A DNA stretch of 64,000 nucleotides from Membranipora membranacea (taxonomy: Eukaryota > Bryozoa > Gymnolaemata > Cheilostomatida > Membraniporidae). Below are positions 1-27,100 of the stretch, one piece after another. Numbering within the stretch: position 1 is the first letter of the stretch; every line of letters begins with the position of its first letter. Below the pieces are notes generated by a model. It made no database searches. It was not told the DNA's origin and saw only the letters and a list, made by a program, of their open reading frames with translations. A program made the position numbers and the translations under genes. The DNA is taken from the NCBI GenBank assembly GCA_914767715.1, contig OU612066.1, positions 10,237,001-10,301,000 on the forward strand, read 5' to 3'.

Positions 1-288
1 TCCCCTCTTTACTACAGATTACACAAAGGAGGACAACTCAATATACTCCTTTGTATGTTGTCTTTTAAGACCGAGCTCGCATCGAGATTTAACTGTTTAC
101 ATAAAAAAATCATCAATAAATAGTCAGGCTCACTTTAATCCCCACAGTTCAATTTAGATCAGTCTCATGAAATCCCAATATGGGATCCTGTGGCTACTTA
201 AAATTATTCACCCTCTTTCTATCAGAGATACAATAGTGTGTATCTAAAGATGTGTTAACCCAGAATTTATTATTATTTTCTGTTACAG
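1..288 (+). other. intron sequence upstream of the pyrophosphatase exon
   Basis: No coding exon could be supported here. The segment ends in a pyrimidine-rich acceptor (TTTTCTGTTACAG) that leads directly into a pyrophosphatase exon, so it is read as part of the preceding intron. The earlier exons of that gene must lie outside the window. Confidence 0.6.
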
Positions 289-997
289 GCTACTTATGAG
301 TGGTTTGTTCTTTACAAAATCCCCGATGGTAAACCAAAGAACGTCTTCGCATTTGACGGTGCAGCCAAGGACAAAACTTTTGCTCTAGATATAATCTCTC
401 AGACTGCCGAACAATGGAGAAAGCTTGTAACTAGCCAGACAGATTCTGGCGGTCTCAGCGGGTCAGTTTCACTACTAACATCAATATCTACATTTAACTC
501 ATGCATAATTGTATCCATCATACTTCAAAGAGCCTTTTAAACCATTATTGATGATCGGAGTTTGGTGGTATTAACCACAACGGTATAATTATTATTTATA
601 TGTCTATGGCCTTTTCTTATCACATTATTAACCACATCTTAGAGATGTAACCAAGTTGATCCTACTAAAATTACTATAACAAGCTGGTACCTTTACCTGT
701 GTTTTATTTCTTGTTATATCTGATAAACATCATCAAACAACACAGCAGGCCACCACAGCCGCAGGCTCAGGATTTTGTGCGGTAGTAAACAAAGTGCTGA
801 ATCAGAGATATTCACAATCGGCGGAAATTCACATTTTTCAGATTTTATTTTACAGATCAAATGTGTCAGTGGATGACAGTCCATTCAAAATCAGCCAGGA
901 GGAGGCAAACAAAGAGGTGCAGAGCAGTGCTGCTCCCGGACCAGCTGGTCTCATTCCTGAAGGAGTTGATAAATGGCATTATGTCGGCAGTGTTTGA
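289..997 (+). CDS. PPA1: soluble inorganic pyrophosphatase, C-terminal two exons (partial)
   Basis: Hydrolyses pyrophosphate to two phosphates and so drives biosynthetic reactions; family I pyrophosphatases are cytosolic or mitochondrial. Two exons are visible: 289-461 and 856-997, with phase-matched GT..AG borders (donor GTCAGT at 462, acceptor TTTACAG before 856). Together they encode about 104 residues and a TGA stop at 995-997. The first exon begins ATYEWFVLYKIPDGKP and contains KDKTFALDI and EQWRKLV, the typical C-terminal part of animal PPA1/PPA2. The second ends DKWHYVGSV, matching the DKW near the family C-terminus. The metal-binding aspartates lie in upstream exons outside the window. 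PPA1 versus PPA2 cannot be separated from this fragment. No clear AATAAA follows the stop. Confidence 0.9.
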
Positions 998-3685
998 CTA
1001 TTCCACTCATCATTATAAGAAATCAGTACATAGAAACATTATTATCTTTTTCGAATAGGTAATTTAGCTAGACTGTGTCAGACTGAAAGACGTCATCATT
1101 GACTTCATGGTGGTCTTTGTTTATAAATCATCCTAAATTTTCTACCAATTTTATTTTTCTTTACGCTGATTCTCTTCCAACAGTGTGAGCAAATATAATA
1201 ACCCTTAATACTCAACGCGGTTCTCACGAGGTATGCCTCACGGAATTAAACGATTGTTAGCTAAATCTGTAATATCTCTACCAACAATCAGGCATAACTA
1301 ATATTACAAAACTGCATCATAGTTCACTCATCATTGAGTTGAACTATCATGAGATCCGTGACATTCACACAATTTATAATGCTGTAAGGTAACTCATTTG
1401 GGAAGCTTGAACGAGATTGTAAATCGGAGGTGTTGTGGGGATCATATTCTTACGGGTTGTTGCAAATATTATTTGCAAGTTGCTTGTTATCACACTACAA
1501 AATATTAAGGGATGTCATAAATTAAATACAGGCAAAATTCTTTGGTATAGGAAGATGAGAGGGTTTCACCAAGCCCTCAACCAGGTTGTAGGCATTAGTT
1601 TGAACATAGTTTCCTGTTCAGCTGCTGTTTCACAACCAAAAAACTGTTGTAGATTGTAGATAAATCATGAATATGTGACAAACCATAAAAAACATAATGT
1701 GATAAGGGTGATGTAGCCCCCAATAAACACAATATGAAGATGAGCAAAAATGAAACATGCGGGTGAATTTCAGAGCAATTTCTGTCAAGGAAATATAACA
1801 TGGACATTATTAGAGACATATGTGATATAAAGCTCTTAAAATATCTTAAAACCGATAAGTTATAGATGGTTGTAATTAAATTTTCTCATGGACGGTAAGC
1901 AAGATTTGTCTATGTCACTTTTAAAAAAAGGCTTGTCCGTGGATAAGTAGGGTGAATAGTGGGAGTTGTCTCACCAAGATAATTGCCATATTATAGCACT
2001 GTTTATGTTGATTTGTCAATGATAACCACCCATAATTAACCAGTCTGCGCATGTGCGAACTGTTGAGGCATACGTTCGTCTCTGCAGCATAGGGCTTGAA
2101 CTAATTCACCTAGTCTGAGTACCTAAATTGGGAAAACAATGGAAACCCATAATTTGGAAATATTTGGGCCTAAATGGAACACTGGTTTTGATATCTCATA
2201 ACCTTGAACCCTGGGAGTTGCCTTTCTTGATGGAAGGCAGCGCCACTACTGCTGTGCTGCAGAGATAGACTATGTCACAAGGCTATCCTGCAAGCAGAAT
2301 GATAATTAACTCTAGGTTCTCATGCTATAACTCACTTCCGCTTTGAGAAATATTTTGGAAAAAATTACTCATGCAATTGGTAGAGTCCACCTCTCTACTT
2401 CCCCTGCCTGCTGTTGGTCTGTTTGCTTCATTACTAGAATAGGCTTTATTATCACCATAAGGTAATTCCTTTGGCTGAATGTCAGTTGATATGGTTCCTG
2501 TGTGAAACAGGAATACCATTACTCGCTGGTCCATCAACTAACTCCAGTCCTTATTATTTATTACACTTACTTACAGTAGTAGTGTACAGAATCAAGGGGA
2601 ATCCACGTCTCAAAACGAAGGAGTACTCCTTGCCACAACATACAGGTGGTTGAAAATTGACAAGCTAGCCATAGGTGTCTGGAGTCACAAGCATTTATCC
2701 TTTGCATGTATACTTTATTGGGCTGTCAAAGTAGTGAACATGCCTCTAAGTAACTCCAGATGCCTACTAACTATCATCATCCATCTATTTTTGTTGCACT
2801 GCCCCATGGGCCTATGCATAGTTTTTTGCGTCACATTGTAAGATTTACAAGTCACAAAGCAAGTGTTGATCATAACAAGTAGAACTTGGGAGTCATACCA
2901 GCTTTAAGCCAGTGCCCATATCACAGGGCCTCAGAAGATCTTCCTGGCTCCATAGTTTAGTGGTCCATAATGAGTGAAACTATTGTCTCCAGTCTTGACC
3001 ACTTTACCTAGGTTTGAGTGTTTGAATGTTATGATGAAAAGAGGTACTTCAGGAGTGTCCACTCACGTCTCTTCTTTGTGACTTTGGTTTGCTCTGGCTC
3101 TGAAAGGATCCATCCCCTCCGCTTATACATCCCTGGCTACTCGTTCAATCATATTAGGTGGAACATACATCTAATTTGATTGAAGTGTGCTGCGTTTTTA
3201 TCATAGCCTGTGAAATCTGTAAAATGTCCAACATGGAGCAGTCCCAGGATGATTCGGGCCTAGGTCAGTTATGATTAATAAAGCAGAAACTGGTTAGAAT
3301 CAGTCTACAAAGGCTTATCATACCTGGTACAACTCACTTATCTGTTTTCTTTTGACGGTAGTCTTTCTGTGCCCACATTTTGGGATGTAAAAAGTTTGAG
3401 TTTTAATGAAATCATCAGAAATTCTGTTAATAAGTAGTGGATCGAAGCATGACTGCTCCTGTGTCAGACCTAGGAAATTGGGTCATTTAACCTGATATAA
3501 AGTGAAACGACCGCCGTGATTGAAAATAAAAAAAACTCTCGAATCTTTGCTATGAATTTCGTATACTATCAAAATCTGCCCCAGGCCTGAGGGCATAATG
3601 CATCACCATGTGGATTTTTTACTGTGGATCATAACTGACTTTTTCCATATCTATTGTTTCAGCACAGTGAGTGAAAACAATCACC
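998..3685. other. intergenic region between pyrophosphatase and ABI
   Basis: No exon was supported on either strand; the open frames are short, lack splice context and resemble no family. The region holds one copy of a dispersed repeat (2042-2305). It ends with a likely 5'-UTR acceptor (TATTGTTTCAG, about 3651-3661) just before the ABI start, so a non-coding ABI exon and promoter probably lie in this stretch. No TATA box was identified. Confidence 0.5.
2042..2305 (+). repeat. dispersed repeat, copy 1
   Basis: This segment aligns by eye along its whole length with 24538-24780, in the same orientation. Shared blocks include TGCGCATGTGC, TTGAGGC, TCTGCAGCAT, AATTCAC, GAGTA.CT.AATTGG, GGAAACCC/TGAAACCC, ATATTTGGGC, ATCTCAT, CTTGATGGAAGG and GCAAGCAGAA/GCATGCAGAA. 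The copies have diverged by substitutions and small indels. No protein coding or obvious terminal repeats were seen, so it is probably an old non-autonomous element or SINE-like repeat. Confidence 0.75.
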
Positions 3686-17477
<13,792 letters not shown>

Positions 17478-18118
17478 TATCCACAAGACAGCTTATATGA
17501 GAATTTGCATCGTTTACGTAGTCTGAGTTTCAAATATCGTTGTCACAATTTCATGCTTACACTTTATATTATTCTTATTTCTATTCTTTTTGGATATTTA
17601 TACAGCAGAGTACCAATCCCAAGATATGCATCATACTGGTACTGTTTTCAGTTAAAAAAACATGGATGCTTACATTTTTCACCTGACCTGGTTTACTAAT
17701 AATCGTGTTTACTTTGCATTATTTTTCATCTTTCATGACAGCAATACAGATCACCAAACTATGATAGATATTACCAGCTTTGAGAAAGCAATACTGATGT
17801 TGAGAGTTTGCCAAAAAGAGCCATACTACATGCACCGTTGAATTTGAATAAGCACCTAGGCTTGGCATGAGGCTTTGTTTATTGTTGCCAGTTCTCATGG
17901 CAACTAAATTAATTTGTCCAATCAACATGGTTCATTTTGGACCTGCCCACTAGGTTTGCAAGGTCAAGGTCTATTGATTCTATATAAAAACAACCTGAGC
18001 AAGAAATAATTATCAACTTGGAGCTAGAAAGGTTCTAGTGGTGCTTTTACAGAGAGTTACCTCATGACAATTTGTTGAAGAAACCAATAAATTCTGCTAA
18101 AACATTCTGAGCTCAGAC
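17478..18118. other. ABI 3' UTR and APEH upstream region
   Basis: This 640-bp gap contains the ABI 3' UTR and the 5' end of APEH. AATAAA at 18086-18091 could be the ABI polyadenylation signal, but it lies only 28 bp before the APEH start and inside its likely 5' UTR. A TATA-like TATATAAAAA stands at 17981-17990. No other exon was seen. Confidence 0.45.
17981..17990 (+). promoter_or_regulatory. candidate TATA box for APEH
   Basis: TATATAAAAA fits the TATA consensus and would place transcription starts near 18010-18020, about 100 bp before the APEH initiation codon. The window is AT-rich, so chance occurrence is a real possibility. Confidence 0.35.
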
Positions 18119-21100
18119 ATGGTGAGTGCATTAAAAATACTAACACATATTGTCCCTGATATTGATTAGAGTGGTACTACAAAACCATTGATGCCTATTT
18201 TTTTTCATTCATGATGATATGAATTGAATGATTATTATGAATATACCAGCCTCAGCTTGGGATATATCAAGCCACCACAGCTTTAACAGCTTTACAAGAC
18301 TTGGTGGTTCAGGCTATTGTTCATCTTTTGGTCATGATTAACCTCATTCATTAATGAATGGTACTCCAAACCATTGGAGTTTTCCTCTTGGGTTATTTAT
18401 ATATTATATATACTCTAATCTCCCTGCTGCAATGCATCATCATATTGCTTGCACATAGTAAACTACTACCGCCTGATAATAGTGCAGGACACAGATTGCA
18501 AAATAATGATGGGTTTCGAGATGGGATAGTGAGCATTTGGATCCAAAAGACTAGGTCATTCATACCACAAGTTTAAATTTCTTGTGTATATCTTTCACTT
18601 GTAAGACAGCGACAACAGTATGTATGTTTTTGGCATGTTTCTCCATACTCATAGCTATTGTCAAGTCATGTCCAAGTATATGAATTATTTCGTCTCATTT
18701 TCATTTAGGATTACGGAAAGCGTACAAAAGAAGCAGTGGAGACATACTCAGCTCTCGTAACTAATCCAGATCTGAAGAATGCCCGACTCATCTGCTCACA
18801 GAACATTATTCAGATTGAGTCACAATGGTCACAGCGATGCCTTGAAAAGTCAAATGAACACAGTTTTATGAGAACACACGTCTTCAGTGCTGACAATCTG
18901 GAGCTTATAACAAAGTTTGATCCCCAGCTCGCTGCTGAAAGGTACCTATTAGCTATTTTTATCAGGACTCAAATCATGTTTTAGGCCACTGTTATAAGAG
19001 GGGAGTTTTATTATTGCCATTGGCAGAACAACCAGGTATTGTAACAGTTTTATTCCCACAAGCATTCGATTTTTAAACTTGTCAGCCAAGTAGTTTTGCT
19101 TCATCTTTGTTGCTAGTAATAAATATTATCTTAACTTAGCAAACAAGATATGTTGGAAAATTCTGGTTTATCTTGCTAAAATACTCCGATTTTCTTATTT
19201 TTCGTCACTATGTAATTTTAGCTTGTGGCGTGTACAATCACCATCTGGTAAGAAAACCGCCGTAGTGAGGAAGCACTGTCCCGATATAACTAAAAGCCCA
19301 GATGAGAAGTTCTTTATAGAGGTTTGTCTTAATGCTTACTGTTTTAGTGATTAATAAATTGAGAAAAGGGCTGAAAGTTCAGCCTCAGATTTTGAGAACC
19401 CTTTCTTTCTCTGTTGTCAGAATATCAGTAGAGATTCCACAGGTAATATACATACACCTGGGGGATCTTTCGTTAAAAAACAGCCAAAATCACTCTCTGA
19501 TAGCTGGCGCAACCTTCTGGGGTCTCGTTCCCAAAACATTATCACTTGGCACCTACCACAGCTGCAGACTTATGTCTTCTTGGTTGATGATACATTTAAT
19601 ACCCCAGTACACCGCTTAGAGTTGATACAGTAGAATTTGGTTGACATTTAATGTCCAACATGACAAGTTATATAATACTGATCACGTAATCACAGAGTAA
19701 GGATATCCTTACTCCGTGAGTGGTGATGTAACCATAGGCTGGGGAAGCTCACACATGCAAAACTTGTATTTGTTCAGCGAATTGATGTGTCACTGCATAT
19801 ATAACATTTGTAGATTTGGTCTGCTGAAGGGTTTTGTGAGAAGACATACAGTGTGTCCGCTTACGAGCAACATGGAGATATTTATGGCGATGATGGTGAG
19901 TCTTGCTTGTTTTGTGGACAGATCTTGATAAATTGCTTCTGTAAATAGTTCCAGCATATACTGGAAAGAGCTAGATGGTATTTTCAAAATCATTCATTCA
20001 GCAGATCGATCAGTTGATCAATCTATTAATATATTGTTGTTGTTAATTTGAACAATCGGTTCTTGATGATATTATAGTACCCGTAACTACTGCATCCTGA
20101 AATAATATCTTACCATATTTGGTTGACAGCCCAGACAATATTGAGATAAACTCGCAAAACTTGCAAACTTGAAATCTCAGTGCTTTAGCTGTCTCCCTTT
20201 TTTCTCATATATTGTAGTCATGTGTTGTGTTAAAGAGCCTGTAAATCTCGACATGTCCGACTGTCTGTAAAATCAAAAGTCAAACCAGGATCCCCTCAAG
20301 TGATTATAAATGGAGGGCACAACCAAACTGTTGCAAAGACAAGTCGCATTTTAGAATTTTGTGGTGATCTTCAATCAAACCTGTTGGAACAGGCCATGTT
20401 TTTATACAAGTATGCCTCTGGGTCACTCCAAAGAGCTTTGAAACCAATTAAGAATATGTGTATGAATTTGCATGAAGTCAGAATATATGCCCAACTTTTT
20501 AGTCTAAGGCATTGTTACCTTAATGTCTTGCAGGTGCTTTTGGATCGTTGCAATGGAACTGTTCGGAAAACAAACTGGTGTATGTAGCAGAGAAGAAGAA
20601 GCCTAAATCCTGCTCTTACTTTCAGCCTCAGAAAAAATCATCCGACCCTTCATCACCTGTAAGTTCAATTTTCACTGGTTAAAAAGCGGGTTACTTGATT
20701 AGACTTAATGAAAGATTAATGCTCTATATATTTGACCACTAGCAAAAAATCACTTTTGGGGCTATCCGGCTTCCTGTTCAAACCGGACCTGGACATGAAT
20801 GAAAGTGATCAGCAAAGAATGTTTTCATTCATGGTGTATTATGATTGATCTTAGTTTAATTGTGTGTATGCTCCTCTGCTTGTCTTTGTCATTGCGTTCA
20901 GGCACTGTAGCCAGCTAGTTCTGTAAACAATTATGGACAATTCCCTTTCCTGCCAACCGGACTTCAGAAGAGGCATGTTCCGATGGCACGCTTTTTGTGC
21001 TGGGCTCACTTTCATGATAATTGTTGTCTAACGTCATCTTTTACGCTCAGGTACTAAGTAGGGGTGTCAAATTTATTTATTTTTATCCTAAAACCTAAGG

Positions 21101-24100
21101 ATAGATATTATCACAATATCCTAGTAAAACAAATTCACAATTTTCAAATCATCCTCTTAATCACCCAGCTGGTATTTTTAACCAACAAGTAGTGACACCT
21201 CACTTTTAGTGGCGCTGCTAATTATTTTTTGTGCCACACACATTTTTATCCTCTGCTTGTAAGATTGTAAATAACAAACAAGAAGAAGAAGGCATCATGA
21301 GCTTTTCAACATTTGCGTTAGATTGTTAACATCAGCTGTCTTGCTAGCCTCGTTTTATATCTGGGTCAAAAACATTGCAAAATAACATATGGATGCTGCT
21401 TCAAAATTGAAATTTGTATCAATAGACAGTTTTCTGAGCTCTTATTTATGCCTCAATTTGGAGTTGTCCTCTCTCCAGTTGGGTACTTTTAACCCACTCC
21501 GCATAGGAAAAACCTGCTGAAAGAGGGTTATCTTGAAAACCGCTTATGTTAGGATAAAAATGAATTTTTGATTCAGAGTCTGCACCATTGAAGGCCCTGT
21601 GAGGCAGGGTTTCCAAATCATTGGAGGCTTGAATGTTGATAAATCTTAATTTTAGTGACGAAACTCATGAAAAATTCTGCCAAATTGTCCGCAGTACAGG
21701 CAGAAAATGCTATAATTGACTATCCAAATACTAAAATTATTTCCCAAACTATGTCCATATTAGTTTTCTATGCCGCAGATTCTGAATCAAAAATAATTTT
21801 TATCATTTTATAAGCGGTTATCAAGATAACCCTCTTTTCAGCACGTTTTTCCTATGCGGCGTGGGTTAAAAGTACCAAACTTGAGAGAGGTCAACTCCGA
21901 ATTGAGGCCTAAATCAGAGCTCAGAAAACTGTCTATAAGCATTATGATCTTATTCCATTAACTTGAGTATGGTAGGGGAGGTAATGTTGCTTATATCAGG
22001 GTTTTATAACCTTTGCTGTCTTCTATTTTTCATCCATGTCTTGTCATCTAATTCACAGGGAGGGCAGTTCTTGTACAGTGAGGATTGGGGTGAGGCTCTA
22101 GTAAAGAAGGAGCACCCCGTGGTGTGTATACTAGATCTACCCTCTGGTGATGTGACGGTGCTAGAGGATGAACTACTGAATGACTACTCCTCTGGCATGG
22201 TGAGCTATTTTTACAATCGACAATTACCTTATAGGTGAAAATATTAGCTCGAGTTTACATTAGCTAGCTATATATTAGAGCTAGTTAAGTTTGGCTATTT
22301 CGGAGGCACCTTAATGTTAGCTAGCTAGCTAGAGGATCAGTAAATGCTATTTCAAGCCTGTGCAAAATAAGAAAATCTAGATAGGTAGGATAACCCTGTC
22401 ACCAGATATGAGAAAAGATGATTCCAGAAAACAAAAAAATGTTGTCATATTTTGTATGCTGAAAAAGTTTGAAAGCACGTCATTGTTATATTTGTGATTG
22501 TAGGCTATGTTTTGCCCAGAGGGTGACAGCTTGGTGTTTTGTGCTTTCCTTCACACACCTGTAAGACTTGGAATTACCCACTGTCCCATAAGAAGGTTGG
22601 TTTGAAACAATTAAAGGTTTTACTGTCACTGTGATGTGACAAAAATTCATTATTCTCTGCACTTTCTGATGCAGAGGAATCGGGTTTTTATCGTTAGATG
22701 TGAATGCCTGCTGGTGACCCTACCCGGTTTTGGCCTCGCTAAATCATTATGATTTAACGAATTATGATTGCATCGGCTTGATGATTTGGAACTTTCATCT
22801 GTCGAGAACTTTCATTAAACTATGTCATGAAAAGAGTTATGGATCTTTTAATAATAAGACCAAGTCTTAACTAGGCCAAATATGATTAACCTGTTTCTTT
22901 TTCTTCTTTGCAGGAGTGTGCTCTTCCAGTATAATATAGCTGCACGTACATACAGTAAGTACCTGCTGACCAAAGTCCATGACCAGATTGACCACCAAGG
23001 ATATTTTTGATGACCACCTACTCACCATTCTACCCTTTATGGCCAACTATTGACATAAAATTAAACTAAATTTTAATCTAGATTATCAAGATTTAATTAC
23101 ATTATACAAATTTCTATCCGCTAGGTTGCGCACAAGAATGTGTGAGAACGTTACCTTTATTAATGTTGTATGCACAGGTTGAAGAATTTTACCTGGAACA
23201 CGTTTAATTCGTGCACGTTGACTTTTCTGCTGAGTTTTTTAAGTTTTGACATCAGATTGATGAATGGTAGACATAGATTACCAGATTAGCCTCGATAATT
23301 AAGTCACCAGCTTAGACTTAATTATCGAGGCAAATCTGGTAATCTATGTCTACCATTCATCAATCTGATGTCAAAACTTAAAAAAAGCAGCAGAAAAGTC
23401 AACGTGCACGAATTAAACGTGTTCCAGGTAAAATTCTTCAACCTGTGCATACAACATTAATAAAGGTAACGTTCTCACACATTCTTGTGCGCAAACTAGC
23501 GGATAGAAATTTGTATAATGTAATTAAATCTTGATAATCTAGATTAAAATTTAGTTTAATTTTATGTCAATAGTTGGCCATAAAGGGTAGAATGGTGAGT
23601 AGGTGGTCATCAAAAATATCCTTGGTGGTCAATCTGGTCATGGCATGTACACAAAATTCAGTACGATGTGTGCATGTACACAGTTTCTATATGTCAAGAA
23701 TCGCTGACCATTAATCAGGCTGTCCTCCAGAAATGTATGTGACTGGCCACTATTTTTTTGTAGATAAATTTAATGAATGAAAATTATCTTTAAATCACTT
23801 GAGAAAGAACTCCAGTGTAAATCTTTGCAATGACAGGTAAGCTTGATTTATTAGGCGAGCTTCCCTGTCATTGGAAAGATTTACACTGGAATTCTTTCAA
23901 AAGTCATTTAAAGACCAGCAACCTGTCTTGGAGACATTAAAGACATCATTAAATAAAATTAGACAGTATTAGGTACCTTGTAGATTGCCGCCCACGCCTT
24001 TAATTTGCATGCCAGTGATTTATTGTCTGTATAATATTTTCACATATAGAGACATTACGAGATGATGGCAAGTGCTCGGTGCGTTCTCCGCGCTTCAGCC

Positions 24101-27100
24101 CTGATGGTAAAAAGATGGTCTATCTGGAATGTGAATCTGGAGGGGCACATTGCAAGTGTCAGCAACTAAAAATGGTGAGAGGCAATCTGTGTATTCAAAA
24201 TTGATTTTATTGAAAAGTGACAAAAAAGCTGGTAATTCTATCTTCTTTTGCTGTTGATATTCTGCAAAATATTAAGGGTTCTCTTGCATTATGAAATGAT
24301 TATTTTCCCATCTTAGTATTGAGGTACACTACATATATACAGAAAAACACTCTGTATTAGTTTAATACATCTTTATCTTCAATTTCAACTTTCAGAAAAT
24401 TTCAAGATGTTTTACATTCAATATTGCCCACAACTTTTGCGCACAATGATCGTTTGGTGTTATTAAAACTTTGGTCAACACTAAGCAGTCTAAGACCCAA
24501 CTAAGTCATTAAAAGATTACAGAAATCGGGGACTCCAATCTGCGCATGTGCAAATTCTTGAGGCTAACAACTATATCTGCAGCATTATACCTGAATTAAT
24601 TCACTTAGACTGAGTAGCTGAATTGGTAAACAATTGAAACCCAAAATTCAGCGATATTTGGGCATCTATGGCACTTCGGTATCTCATGATCTTGAACTCT
24701 TACCTTTGTTGATGGAAGGGAGCGCACCATCGCTGTGAGATAGTGTATATTGTAAGATTTTCCTGCATGCAGAACATGAAGACTCCTTATATATGCTTAT
24801 GCTTTTAGATGGACTGGAAGACTGGTGAGTCCCATGTTGTGGTTGACAAAGTGGACAGTCCTTCAGAAGACGCTGTGTTCCAAGGAATATACAACCTCGC
24901 TCTACCTCCAAGATGCTGGAGCAGGGATAGCACTCATATATTCTTTTCGACACTGGGTAAATCTCGCAAGGTAACTGCAAAAAATTCTACTATTAAGCAC
25001 TTTATGATAAGTGATACAACCATGTAACTTGTTACGAGAGCTTACCAGACGCAAAAAATGAGAGATTGTTAGATGGTGCAGCTGGGATATATCCTTACAA
25101 AAGGATATACCCCTCCGGTTTCTGTGTAATACCTGCTGCTATTATATATAATCGGCTTGAGTTATTTTCAGTTATTATGCCATTGCAAAAAAATTGCATC
25201 TCTGCCCTGTTGCAGTTTCCTTTCTCTAGAGGATGTGCTTATCAGTATAAAGAATTTTCCCATGCACCAGTTCTCTGAACTGTCTCATCTTGGCACACCC
25301 GCTGACTAGCGGTCAAAGCTTTTCCTCCTCACCATTCATAGAATATTGCCTCAACAAAGTTTCATAATTTCAGCGAAACATGTTGTTTACGCCATTCACA
25401 TACCGTTATCAATGTTTTCAGGACGTGTTTTCACTGAATGTTTTGACCGGACTGATCAGGAGATTGACAACTGAAGCTGCCACTTGGGGCGTCAAGGATG
25501 TGTGCGAAGATTACATTCTGGCGTCTGTCGCAAATATAAACTCTCCCTACCAACTGGTCAGTAGAAAGTGCATGTGTACATTAATAGTGTGATTGCAGAT
25601 CCTGTCAAAATAAAGTATTGTGTTATGAGCGCTGGCTGAAGCTGGCCGACTGCCAGACTGGGTCTGTGGGTTTGCTCAATGTAACTGTCTCTGCATCGAC
25701 ATGTTTTCAATTTCGCAAGTGGCTGTATTTCCCCTTGTCTCTTATTTCTCCTGTGGCAGTCTGTCCAATGACTAGCTAGACTTTGTCTGCTGAAGTTTGA
25801 CTTTGTATACTTTTTTTTTAAGCATGAAACATTTTCATTGAAAAAGAGTTCAACATCTTGCTGTCCAAGAATCTCTCTCACTGTCCATGACGTTTACCTC
25901 ATTGTTATCCTTAAACTACAATTCAAAAGTTCTAGACATGACAAAAAAAACTTTAAAAATAATTTACCGTTACCTATACCTATGTATTAATTATTTTTCT
26001 CACCTGAGGTAATCACACTATGATAATATTTTCAGGTACTTGGCAGTCTGAGAGAGCTGAACGGTAATGGCAGTGTCAGATGGGTTCCTATCGATAAACG
26101 CCAGCCATTAACTGGTATGAAATGGGAGATTATAGAACACAAACCACGCGTGCCACATAAAGACTATGGTCAGTAAATATACTATACATTTATACATGTA
26201 GTTATGAAAAATATTATCTATTCTTGGCAATGTGTTAACTAAATCATCCTATTTCTGCCACCTTAAAAACACATGTAGTTATGACAGATCTATTCCGGAA
26301 GCCGCTAGCTAAATCATTCTATTTCTGCTACCTAATGTCAACTGAAATTGGGGTAAACAATGTATGAATCTTTGTGTCATCGACCCATAGGGCAGAATCA
26401 TTCCTGACAATAATGGTGATTGAATAAGCACAACTTGGCAATCGCATAAGGAAGGTACTCGACGTTATATGTTTATTTATGCCAATCAATGTGCGGTGTT
26501 CTGATGTAAGCCATCTTGTTTTTTTATGATCACAGCAGAAAATATATACTTAATTATTCATCTCAATTATATTTGCAGAGAATGTGACGTATGAGAGCAT
26601 AGTCATTCACCCAGAAACTGAAGAGTCCAAGGGGCTTGTCGTTTTTCCCCATGGTGGGTTTGCAAATACAGATATTATGTTGTCATAAAATACCTCATGA
26701 TTAAAATTTCAAGTGCCATAACAACATTCTTCCATCCAGAATATTATTCACTTCCATACCTTGTTTTTGACATTGAATTAACAGGTTAGGTGAACTTAGT
26801 GGAAAATTTTTTATTTCCAGGTGGACCCCACTCTGCATTTTCATGTGGTTATGTGAGTTACTTTGTTGGTTTAGCTAAACTTGGATTCCATCTCGTGCTA
26901 GGTGAGTAGTAAACCTGCTTAGTTTTTTTATCATTATGTAAAATCAGCACTTGAAACATTGGTGGGGTGACGACGCTGTCAGTTTGACCTATAAACATAT
27001 AAATATTTCGAGTATCAGAATCAGAATATTAAAGGATGCAAACCTCTCATTTGCAATTGTACTGCAACACTTGCAACCATAGACTTTTAGGATTTTTTTG

